A stretch of DNA of 52,951 bases from Armatimonadota bacterium (GTDB taxonomy: Bacteria > Armatimonadota > Fimbriimonadia > Fimbriimonadales > Fimbriimonadaceae), in NCBI GenBank assembly GCA_020161505.1, contig JAIUNY010000021.1, positions 1-52,951 on the forward strand. Direction: 5' to 3'. This document shows, piece by piece, positions 23,589 to 30,754 of this stretch. The notes below the pieces were generated by a model. That model saw nothing but the letters and a program-made list of their open reading frames with translations, was not told the origin of the DNA and ran no database searches. Numbering within the stretch: the stretch's first letter is position 1; each line of letters begins with the position of its first letter. A program made the translations under genes and the position numbers.

Positions 23589-23981
23589 AGGCGGCCAAAC
23601 CCTCTGGGCGACGGCAAACCCCGCCATGCACAGCAGGATCCCGAGCACGCACTGGGCGAGCACATTCGTCAGCATCGACCCCCAATGGCCCTCGCGGATC
23701 AGGCGCATGTTGTCCAGGGAGAAGCTCGAGAAAGTGGTGAATCCACCCAGGACACCCGTGACGAGGAAGAGGCTCCAGGCTGGCCCGGAACTGCTGAGAC
23801 CTGCGGCGAGCACCCCGATGAGGAAGCTTCCCGCCATGTTGACCCCGAAAACCGGAATGGAGGCGGGCACGGAATCCAGGCGCGCGACTGCGCTGGTACA
23901 CACAAATCGGAGAATCGCCCCGATGGCTCCCCCGCACCCCACCGCAAGCAAATCGAGCCCCGGTCGGGAAACGGAATCCAC
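23574..23981 (-). CDS. crcB: CrcB/Fluc fluoride channel
   Basis: A 135-residue, four-helix membrane protein that forms dual-topology dimers exporting fluoride. Family marks are clear: GGAIGAILRF in helix 1, VNMAGSFLIGVLAAGL in helix 2 (with the pore Asn), TGVLGGFTTFSSFSLDNMRL in helix 3 (the Phe-box and Na+-site break), and helix 4 near the C-terminus. One copy is seen, which fits a homodimer. It is 5 bp behind the coiled-coil gene, so it is cotranscribed; no fluoride riboswitch stands directly before it. Confidence 0.93.
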   Translation of the reverse strand: MDSVSRPGLDLLAVGCGGAIGAILRFVCTSAVARLDSVPASIPVFGVNMAGSFLIGVLAAGLSSSGPAWSLFLVTGVLGGFTTFSSFSLDNMRLIREGHWGSMLTNVLAQCVLGILLCMAGFAVAQRVWPPSGSA

Positions 23982-23986
23982 GGGAA

Positions 23987-24568
23987 TTACGCCTTCACGC
24001 GTTCGCGCGGGACTTCGACCACGGCCTTAACGGGAACTTGCTGAGCTTCGAGTTCCTTCCGTCCGCGCTCCACCGTACTCAGAACCTTGCCAACCACGCC
24101 TTCGAGATTCGTGAGGACATCGGTTGCGTAATGATCGGCACCCCGGCGCATTTCGCGAGCGTCTCGCTCGGCGGCCTTGCGCATTTCTTCGGCTTGAGAC
24201 TTCGCGATCCGCAGAATTTCGTTCTCGTCGACCATCTGCGTCTGCTTCAGTTCGGCTTGTTGGAGGAGATTCGCCGCTTTTGCCTCGGCTTCATTCACCA
24301 GTCGTTGAGCGTGCTCAATGGCTTGGTCGAGAAGAGCCTTGGCTTCTTCGTCGGCGATCGTCTTGATGCGCTCGGTTTCTCGGGTGAGAGAGGCGGCATC
24401 CTTGACCTCTCGCGGCATGGCGGCGCGGATTTGATCAATTTGGAAACAGAGATCGGTCTTGTCCAGGCCGAACACGATGGAGCCCATGCTCCGCTTGCTG
24501 CCGATGTCGTCCTTCAGCTTCTCCAGCAGTCGGAGGACATCAATCGTATAATCTTTGCGCGTAGACAT
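23987..24568 (-). CDS. Coiled-coil protein, DivIVA/ATP-synthase-b-like
   Basis: A 193-residue soluble protein dominated by a long charged coiled coil (about residues 58-165; TRETERIKTIADEEAKALLDQAIEHAQRLVNEAEAKAANLLQQAE...). The first 45 residues (YTIDVLRLLEKLKDDIGSKRSMGSIVFGLDKTDLCFQIDQIRAAMP) form a short globular part. This is a common 'hypothetical ATPase-like' gene beside coaD; it resembles DivIVA or F0 b in being coiled, but lacks a membrane anchor. GGAGATCGACT precedes the ATG. Possible cell-envelope scaffold; function unknown. Confidence 0.7.
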   Translation of the reverse strand: MSTRKDYTIDVLRLLEKLKDDIGSKRSMGSIVFGLDKTDLCFQIDQIRAAMPREVKDAASLTRETERIKTIADEEAKALLDQAIEHAQRLVNEAEAKAANLLQQAELKQTQMVDENEILRIAKSQAEEMRKAAERDAREMRRGADHYATDVLTNLEGVVGKVLSTVERGRKELEAQQVPVKAVVEVPRERVKA

Positions 24569-24700
24569 AGTCGATCTCCGGGGGCATTCCCACCATGATG
24601 ACCGGGAACAGGTTGCCCGGAACCTTCATAGTTTAACACGAGCCTCCCGTGTCAGAAGGTGCATGACCCAGGGGTTTCTACGAGGAGAAATGGGGGAAAC

Positions 24701-25183
24701 TCACGATTTCAAGCGGTTTTCGATCCGTTTGGCCACGTTTTCTGGCACAAATTGCGCGTAGTCCCCGCCAAACTTGGCGACCTCCCTCACGACAGAGCTG
24801 GCAAGAAAGCTGTACTCTTCTCGTGCGATCAGGAAGACGGTTTCAACTTCCGCCGCGAGTCTTCGGTTGGCGAGGGCGATCCGAAATTCGTAGTCGTAGT
24901 CCGAGATTGCCCGGAGTCCTCTGAGAAGAATGCGGCTGTTGCGAGATCGGGCGTACTCGACAAGCAGTCCCTCAAAGGAGGCGACTTCGACATTTGGCAT
25001 CTTCGCGCAGCACACCCTGAGGTCTTCGAGCCGCTCCTCGACCGAGAAGTACCCTGGCTTTTCCGTGTTGATTCCCACCGCGACGATGAGCCGGTCAAAT
25101 AGATGCGACCCCCGCTCGATGATGTCCATGTGCCCATTCGTGAGGGGATCAAACGACCCGGGGTAGATCGCGGTGCGGTTCAT
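24701..25183 (-). CDS. coaD: Phosphopantetheine adenylyltransferase
   Basis: A 160-residue enzyme that transfers AMP to 4'-phosphopantetheine, the fourth step of coenzyme A synthesis. Visible: YPGSFDPLTNGHMD at residues 7-20 (the T/HxGH motif), LRGLRAISDYDYEFRIALANRRL, and the C-terminal SFLASSVVREVAKFGGD. The length is exactly typical. A TAGACT box with an upstream TGC (extended -10) stands 9 bases before the ATG and no Shine-Dalgarno is present, so the mRNA is likely leaderless. Confidence 0.97.
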   Translation of the reverse strand: MNRTAIYPGSFDPLTNGHMDIIERGSHLFDRLIVAVGINTEKPGYFSVEERLEDLRVCCAKMPNVEVASFEGLLVEYARSRNSRILLRGLRAISDYDYEFRIALANRRLAAEVETVFLIAREEYSFLASSVVREVAKFGGDYAQFVPENVAKRIENRLKS

Positions 25184-25192
25184 GCCGGAGTG

Positions 25193-25198
25193 AGTCTA
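25193..25198 (-). promoter_or_regulatory. Extended -10 box of coaD
   Basis: TGC-TAGACT on the minus strand, 9 bases from the coaD start codon. Probable leaderless transcript. Confidence 0.5.
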
Positions 25199-25270
25199 GC
25201 ACAGGGTCTGGGAGGACTGGTCACTGCCTCTTTTGGGCAGCCTTCAAGAAGAGAGAGAAGGGAAGGAGGA

Positions 25271-26194
25271 TTACTCTTTCCCTTCGATTCCGTACATGCC
25301 CTTGAGATCGAGCGTAGGGGCGGTTGGCGCGGAAGTCGTTCCGGACTCAGGGCGGGTGAACACACCCTCGACCTCATCGTCCACGATCTCAGCGGGGAGC
25401 CGGTAGGTGCTTCCCTTGGCGTAGCGGTAGGGCAGCAGAATCGTCACGCGGCGGTTACTGAAATGGAACGGATCGGTGGGGTTACGGGGGTCCGTGTCGG
25501 CACGTCCCTCCGCGCTCAGGACTTGATCGGTCTTCAACCCATTGGCGAGGAGAAGACGGCGCACCGCGTTGGCCCGGTCGCTGCTGAGATCAAAGTTGTC
25601 GTATCCCGTGCCGGGATAAGGTCGGGCATCCGTGTGGCCCTCGACCTTCAAGAGACGGTTGCTCTTGGCAAGGATCGGGGCAATTTTTGCAAAGATCGCT
25701 CTGGCCTGGTCCCGTACCGAGGAGCTTCCCACCTCGAAGAAGACTTCACCGGTGGTCTCGTTCTCGATGAGTTCGATCACAAGGCCTTCATCGTTCTGCT
25801 TGACGTCGATATCGCCTTTGTCGGCGTAGTTTTTCAGAACGGGATCAGCTTCAATCGCTTCTTCGACTTGGGTTTGAACGTCATCGAGTTCGCCCTTGTC
25901 CTCCATGATCCCTTCGTTGCGGGCGCCTTCGCCTTGTTCTGGAGTCGCTTCTTTGCCTTGGGGACCGATCTTGATGGCATGACCAGGTCGTCGCTGGCTA
26001 AATCCGCTGGGATCGTTGAAGTAGGCGGCGATGGATTCCTTTTCCTCGTCGCTCATTCCCAGGATCCACATGACCAAGAAGAAGGCCATCATAGCCGTGA
26101 CAAAGTCAGCGTAAGCAACCTTCCAGGCACCGCCGTGGTGGCCGTGCCCGTGCACCTTTTTCTTCTTGATGATAATCGGGGTGCCTTCTTGCAT
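25271..26194 (-). CDS. motB: Flagellar motor stator protein MotB
   Basis: A 307-residue stator protein. A basic, His-rich start is followed by one membrane helix (AYADFVTAMMAFFLVMWILGM) with Asp30 at the proton- or sodium-binding position. A plug/linker (EKESIAAYFNDPSGFSQ) and a periplasmic OmpA-like peptidoglycan-binding domain (about residues 140-260; VEGHTDARPYPGTGYDNFDLSSDRANAVRRLL) follow. It forms the 5:2 complex with MotA. It follows motA by 11 bp. Confidence 0.95.
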   Translation of the reverse strand: MQEGTPIIIKKKKVHGHGHHGGAWKVAYADFVTAMMAFFLVMWILGMSDEEKESIAAYFNDPSGFSQRRPGHAIKIGPQGKEATPEQGEGARNEGIMEDKGELDDVQTQVEEAIEADPVLKNYADKGDIDVKQNDEGLVIELIENETTGEVFFEVGSSSVRDQARAIFAKIAPILAKSNRLLKVEGHTDARPYPGTGYDNFDLSSDRANAVRRLLLANGLKTDQVLSAEGRADTDPRNPTDPFHFSNRRVTILLPYRYAKGSTYRLPAEIVDDEVEGVFTRPESGTTSAPTAPTLDLKGMYGIEGKE

Positions 26195-26205
26195 GATTCC
26201 TCCGA

Positions 26206-27063
26206 TTAAGCGGCCTTGTTATCCTTCACGGCTTCTTCGAGCTCGACGAATCCTGGTCGCATGCTCGGTTCGATTTGACGGCGAGCAAATTCGATGCAGG
26301 TGATCGGCGATTCGCCTCGGGCAAAGCTAAAAAGGGCGTGGCGGATGCAGTTGAGATAGACCCCGTCTCGTTTGACCTTCGTGGTGATCGACTTGGACAT
26401 CGGGGCAAAGACGACGTATCCGGCGAAGATTCCGAGGAACGTACCGACGAGGGCAGCGGCAACCGACGCACCGATCTTTTCCGGACCGGCAGTGATTTTG
26501 CCCATCGTGATGATAACGCCGAGAACGGCGGCAACAATCCCGACGGCCGGCATGGCGTCGGCGACGGTTTGCAGGGCTTCGGCGGGGAGAAGTTCCTCCT
26601 CGTGGGCGACTTCCAGATCCATCTCCATCATTTCGGAGAGGTCGTGAGGGCCAACTGCGCCGGTCAGGATGACCTTCATCGTGTCGCACAGGAAGTGCAC
26701 GGCATGGTGGTTGGCCAAAAATGACGGGTATTTGCTGATGATTTCGCTTTCTTCCGGCTTTTCAACGTGCTTTTCCAGGCCAAGGAGACCTTCCTTTCGC
26801 GCGACGTTGAACAGCTCGTACATCATCTTGAGCAGTTGGACATAGAGATCTTTGGTCGGGGCGGGCTTAAGAAGTCCGAGGATCGCTTTGATCGTCTGGG
26901 TGAGCGCTTGCATGCCAAACGAGGCCAAAAAGATGCCGAATGCGGCACCAAAGATGATGATGAATTCTGTGGGCTGGATCAAGACGCCGATCTGACCGTG
27001 GTGGAGGATGTACCCCAGCAAGGTCATCACAACCCCAATAATGATTCCGATAAACGCGAACAT
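26206..27063 (-). CDS. motA: Flagellar motor stator protein MotA
   Basis: A 285-residue inner-membrane protein that couples ion flow to rotation. Four membrane helices (about residues 2-20, 32-52, 170-192 and 202-222) flank a large cytoplasmic domain. VAHEEELLPAEALQTVADAMPAVGIVAAVLGVIITMGKI carries the conserved Pro and helix-3 pattern of MotA. A candidate sigma-28 promoter 54 bp upstream would place it in the late flagellar regulon along with flgM. Diverges from mutL. Confidence 0.95.
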   Translation of the reverse strand: MFAFIGIIIGVVMTLLGYILHHGQIGVLIQPTEFIIIFGAAFGIFLASFGMQALTQTIKAILGLLKPAPTKDLYVQLLKMMYELFNVARKEGLLGLEKHVEKPEESEIISKYPSFLANHHAVHFLCDTMKVILTGAVGPHDLSEMMEMDLEVAHEEELLPAEALQTVADAMPAVGIVAAVLGVIITMGKITAGPEKIGASVAAALVGTFLGIFAGYVVFAPMSKSITTKVKRDGVYLNCIRHALFSFARGESPITCIEFARRQIEPSMRPGFVELEEAVKDNKAA

Positions 27064-27116
27064 AGCGGCTCATGGTTCAGCCGTCAGCCCAAACAAGGCG
27101 ACTGATCCATGAGTGA

Positions 27117-27144
27117 TTGTCGGACACTCCAGCAAAATTGCTTA
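27117..27144 (-). promoter_or_regulatory. Candidate sigma-28 promoter of motAB
   Basis: On the minus strand TAAG (27144-27141), a 16-bp spacer and TCCGACAA (27124-27117). The -10 box agrees with GCCGATAA in six of eight positions; layout identical to the flgM and ExeA-like promoters. Confidence 0.55.
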
Positions 27145-27224
27145 CCCAAAATGTGAGAAGATTCTCGAAGTCCTGGGAGCGACACATGAACACACTGCGT
27201 CAGAATAACTGACTCACTCTCCTG

Positions 27225-29093
27225 ATGGCATTATCGGCAGTTTCATCTTCAACCGGGCGTCCGGTGGTTCGTTTGCTTGATCCTCACACCGTGAACCAGA
27301 TCGCGGCGGGAGAGGTTGTCGAGCGTCCGGCTGCTGCGCTGAAAGAGCTGATTGAGAATGCGCTTGATGCCGGGGCAACTTCGGTCGAAGTGACTTTGCT
27401 GGATGCTGGTCGAAAGTTGATGGAGATCGCCGACAACGGTCACGGCATGGATTCCGAGACCTTGGCGGTGGCGATGCTGCGCCATGCGACCTCAAAAATC
27501 GAGAGTGCCGATGATCTTCAGTCGGTGGCCTCGTTTGGGTTTCGAGGCGAGGCTTTGCCTTCGATTGCCTCGGTTTCTCGGATGGTGGTTGAGACGGGTG
27601 TCGGCGAGGGTTCGCGGACGCGCTGGGTGGTTGAAGCCGGAGAGGCCGAGCCCATGGAGCAGATTCCCGGCCCTTGCGGCACCACCGTTTCGGTTCACGA
27701 CCTGTTTGGCAACGTTCCCGCGCGCTTGAAGTTTTTGAAGTCAGACGCGACGGAACTCAGTGCCTGCGTGGAGGTGGTGAGCAAATGCGCCATTGCCCGC
27801 CCCGATGTCGCCTTTACATTGCGGCATCATGGGTCGGTTCTCTTGCGGACGGCGGGGGCACAGCCGGGTGATGGCGGCGATGAGGTTCAGCAGAGGCTGA
27901 ACGCCCTGGCCGATGTCTGGGGCAGAGATGCGGCGCGGGCCTTGGTTTCGGTGGAAATCTATAACGGATCCGCACGGGTCACGGGATTTGTCTCGCCTCC
28001 TCACTTCACCAAGCCGACGCGGTCCATGCAGTGGTTTTTTGTCAATGGTCGCCCGGTGCGGTCTCGGGTGATGGTGGCGGCCGTCGATCAGGCTTATCGT
28101 TCTTTGACCCCGGATCGCAGGTTCCCGGTCGTGGCCTTGATGATCGAAGTGGATCCTGCCCGGATTGACGTGAACGTTTCTCCGACAAAGAGCGAGGTGA
28201 AGTTCCACCAAGAGGGGGGCGTGTTTGATGCCATCCGCCGGGGAATCAAAGATGCCCTGCTGGCTCACGGCATGGTGCCCACGGTGGAAGAGGTCGCAGC
28301 GGCGAATGATGCCCTGCTTCAGGCTCGGGGCGAGGCTCCCTTCCAGGGGCACTTTGCCCGGGATTTGGCTCCCGGTGGATCCTTTGCTGTGCCGGGAGAG
28401 GCGGCAGGGACTCCTTGGGGGCTCGCGATGAGCATCGCGGCCCTGGGGGCACAAGCCCCTCTGACCCCCAGTTCCATCGGCGCGGGCGACTCTTCGACCC
28501 AAGGGTTTGATGATCTGCTCGAAGATTTACGGATTCTGGGCCAAGTGGATGACACGTTTATCATCGCCGAGAACCGCTCAAGTCTCCTGATCATCGACCA
28601 GCACGTGGCCCACGAGAGGATCCTGTACGAGATGTTGTGCAACACGCGCGGGGCTGCTCCGATCGAGGTTCAGACCCTTTTGAGCCCGGAGACTTTGCAC
28701 TTCCCGCCCTCTGCGATGCCTGCGATGATGGAGCATCTGCCCGAACTCCAGAGAATAGGTTTTGACTTGGAGCCATTTGGCGGAGACAGCTTCTTGGTGC
28801 GGGCGGTGCCTGCTTTGGGGCGAGGGAAGAAGGCGTTGCAGGTCCTGCAAGATCTGGCGGATGAACTGGCGGATGGGGTCGGACGCCCGGATCTCGTGCC
28901 AACCCGCGACGATGTGTACATCATGTGCTCCTGCAAAATGGCCATCAAGGCAGGTGATCGTTTGGCCCCGGCAGAAATGCACAAGCTCATTGAGGATTTG
29001 GCCAAGACAGAGAATCCCTACCTGTGCCCCCATGGTCGACCGATCACGATTGTGATGCCTAAAAGCGACCTGCGCAAGCGGTTCAAGCGATGA
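27225..29093 (+). CDS. mutL: DNA mismatch repair protein MutL with endonuclease site
   Basis: A 622-residue protein. The N-terminal GHKL ATPase has all motifs: ELIENALDAGATSVEV, DNGHGMD, ATSKIESADDLQSVASFGFRGEALPSIASV and GTTVSVHDLFGNVPARLKFLKS. A Pro/Ala-rich linker leads to the C-terminal dimer domain, where DQHVAHERILYE at residues 458-469 fits the metal-binding endonuclease motif DQHA(X)2E(X)4E, and CPHGRP is at 601-606. So this MutL probably nicks DNA, as in bacteria without MutH. The next gene, ruvC, overlaps by 4 bp (ATGA). No mutS in the window. Confidence 0.96.
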   Translation: MALSAVSSSTGRPVVRLLDPHTVNQIAAGEVVERPAAALKELIENALDAGATSVEVTLLDAGRKLMEIADNGHGMDSETLAVAMLRHATSKIESADDLQSVASFGFRGEALPSIASVSRMVVETGVGEGSRTRWVVEAGEAEPMEQIPGPCGTTVSVHDLFGNVPARLKFLKSDATELSACVEVVSKCAIARPDVAFTLRHHGSVLLRTAGAQPGDGGDEVQQRLNALADVWGRDAARALVSVEIYNGSARVTGFVSPPHFTKPTRSMQWFFVNGRPVRSRVMVAAVDQAYRSLTPDRRFPVVALMIEVDPARIDVNVSPTKSEVKFHQEGGVFDAIRRGIKDALLAHGMVPTVEEVAAANDALLQARGEAPFQGHFARDLAPGGSFAVPGEAAGTPWGLAMSIAALGAQAPLTPSSIGAGDSSTQGFDDLLEDLRILGQVDDTFIIAENRSSLLIIDQHVAHERILYEMLCNTRGAAPIEVQTLLSPETLHFPPSAMPAMMEHLPELQRIGFDLEPFGGDSFLVRAVPALGRGKKALQVLQDLADELADGVGRPDLVPTRDDVYIMCSCKMAIKAGDRLAPAEMHKLIEDLAKTENPYLCPHGRPITIVMPKSDLRKRFKR

Positions 29094-29578
29094 TCATCTT
29101 GGGAATTGACCCAGGCTTAGAGCGCATCGGGTACGCGGTGATTGAAAAGCAGGGCTCGCAGTTGAAAGCCCTGACTTATGGCCTCATCGAGACTCCCAGG
29201 GTTGAACTCGGCTCTCGTCTCCAGCAGATCGCGCGAGAGGTCAGGGGCTTGCTCGTCGATCACGCCCCGGACGCCGTTGCGATTGAGCGGCTGTTTTTTG
29301 CAAAGAACCAAACCACCGCGATGGATGTCGCAAAAGCAGTCGGGTGCATCATGCTTTCGGTCGCTGATGCGGGAAAGGAGTGCCACGAGTACGCTCCTCC
29401 CCAGGTGAAGCAGACCGTGGTCGGGAACGGCTCGGCGGACAAGCGCCAGGTGCAATTTATGGTGACGCGGCTGTTGGGTTTGGCGAGCCCGCCGAAGCCT
29501 GACGATGTCGCCGATGCCTGCGCGATCGCGATTTGTCACGCGCTTCGCGCAGGCATCCCAGGAACCGGGAACACTTAA
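29090..29578 (+). CDS. ruvC: Holliday junction resolvase RuvC
   Basis: A 162-residue dimeric nuclease that cuts four-way junctions. The acidic residues are visible: Asp7 in GIDPGLERIGYAV, Glu in AIERLFFAKNQTTAMDVAKAVG, and the terminal DVADACAIAICHA. YAPPQVKQTVVGNGSADKRQV is the usual substrate-contact region. Coupled to mutL by a 4-bp overlap. No ruvA or ruvB follow. Its TAA stop shares TTAA with the convergent dprA stop. Confidence 0.95.
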   Translation: MIILGIDPGLERIGYAVIEKQGSQLKALTYGLIETPRVELGSRLQQIAREVRGLLVDHAPDAVAIERLFFAKNQTTAMDVAKAVGCIMLSVADAGKECHEYAPPQVKQTVVGNGSADKRQVQFMVTRLLGLASPPKPDDVADACAIAICHALRAGIPGTGNT

Positions 29579-30660
29579 ACCAGCCGAGTCTGCCACGCCG
29601 GAAGGTAGGCACGTGGCGTCTCCCGGACGCGGCAACCCCCAAACAGGCTCGGTTGAGCCACCGTTTCCGGAGCCCCCAGAAAAGCCCTCCACACGCCGCC
29701 TGGGTCGAGGCCGTTGCCCCCATCGCTGCGACATCCTGCCGATGAGGACAGAACGCCCGGTGGCGATGCCGCCCTTCGGTCGGTTGGCCCAGGCAAGGGC
29801 AGAGGCTGCGCCCCGAGCGCCACCAGAACCCTCGCGCCGTGTCCGAGTGGCTCCAACGTGCCGAGTCGGGTTAGCCGCCGCCGCGTGGCGTCGATAGCGC
29901 CGTTCCACGTTCCTCCGACTCGGTGGCGCACTGCAACCACCACGGTTGCCTTGGACCAGGCATAGATCAGAGCGTTGCGTTCCATGGCGGTGGCCCGACT
30001 AAATGCGGTTGTGGGTTCAAAGGGGCTGAGCCAGCAGATCTCCTCTAAGGCATTGAGGTCGGCGCAGTGTTTTGGCTGATCGAGCCCATGGGGCAGAAGC
30101 ACGACGCTTCGCCCGGGGGCCTCTTGCGCAAAAGCCGCCAAGGCCAGAGCATCCGCTCCCCTGGCCCCCCCTGTAACCATAAACGCCCCGCAAGACGCCA
30201 AAAAAGTTCCGCACTCTTGCGCGGCAAGGGCTTCGATGACGCTCAAGTTCCGCGATCCAACGACCCCGACCCAACCCCCTTGAGGAGAGGCCCTGGCACG
30301 TGTTTCCCGGCTTCCGAGACCCGCAGGAAGCGGGCCTTCTCGGTACAAAACCGGCGGCGCGGAGGAACCTAGCACATCAAGCCAGCGACGGGGAAACCCC
30401 TCATCGGCAATCGTGAGAACTTTGCCTTGCTCCACCAACAATTCGGCGGCTGCCAGGCGACCTGGTTCCTCGAGCAGGGAGGCCTCGTACCAGAATCCCG
30501 CCCGTTGCAGCGCCGCCGCGCCACCCCCCAGCGAGCAAGGTGACCCGCGCAAAAACGACCAGACTTTAGGCCACTGAGATCGCGGCGCAACCGAAGAACC
30601 GAGGCGCCGATAAAGCGCCACCAATAGGCATGACAAAACATGCCACTCACCCCTTGACAT
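29575..30660 (-). CDS. dprA: DprA-like DNA-processing protein, divergent
   Basis: A 361-residue protein with the DprA Rossmann fold: VGVVGSRNLS, VTGGARGADALALAAF (canonical SGxARGID), VVLLPHGLDQ, and FSRATAMERNALIYAWSKATVVVAV (canonical 'RNR-IAxLS'). DprA loads RecA on single-stranded DNA during natural transformation. The usual SGS-TA motif appears as GGTWNGA, and the C-terminal 100 residues are Gly/Pro-rich without the winged-helix domain, so this is a divergent member. A TGG-TAGACT extended -10 box ends 9 bases before the ATG. The stop is convergent with ruvC. Confidence 0.8.
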   Translation of the reverse strand: MSRGEWHVLSCLLVALYRRLGSSVAPRSQWPKVWSFLRGSPCSLGGGAAALQRAGFWYEASLLEEPGRLAAAELLVEQGKVLTIADEGFPRRWLDVLGSSAPPVLYREGPLPAGLGSRETRARASPQGGWVGVVGSRNLSVIEALAAQECGTFLASCGAFMVTGGARGADALALAAFAQEAPGRSVVLLPHGLDQPKHCADLNALEEICWLSPFEPTTAFSRATAMERNALIYAWSKATVVVAVRHRVGGTWNGAIDATRRRLTRLGTLEPLGHGARVLVALGAQPLPLPGPTDRRAASPPGVLSSSAGCRSDGGNGLDPGGVWRAFLGAPETVAQPSLFGGCRVRETPRAYLPAWQTRLV

Positions 30661-30669
30661 ATCACCTTT

Positions 30670-30675
30670 AGTCTA
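30670..30675 (-). promoter_or_regulatory. Extended -10 box of dprA
   Basis: TGG-TAGACT on the minus strand, 9 bases before the dprA start. AAAGGTGAT lies in between, so part of a ribosome site is also possible. Confidence 0.45.
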
Positions 30676-30754
30676 CCACATTTGCGCTAAAAGTCCCTGC
30701 CTGCCCCCGCCGGTTTCTCCCTCAAATCCCCATAGGTATTCTCGGTTCAAGGTC

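Noticed and set aside
23982-24000. Fluoride riboswitch before crcB
   Set aside because: The gap to the upstream gene is only 5 bp; no room for the aptamer.
28430-28475. GC-rich inverted repeat (GGGGGCACAAGCCCC region) as another REP copy
   Set aside because: It lies inside mutL, lacks the core stem sequence, and is explained by coding for a Gly/Ala/Pro-rich linker.
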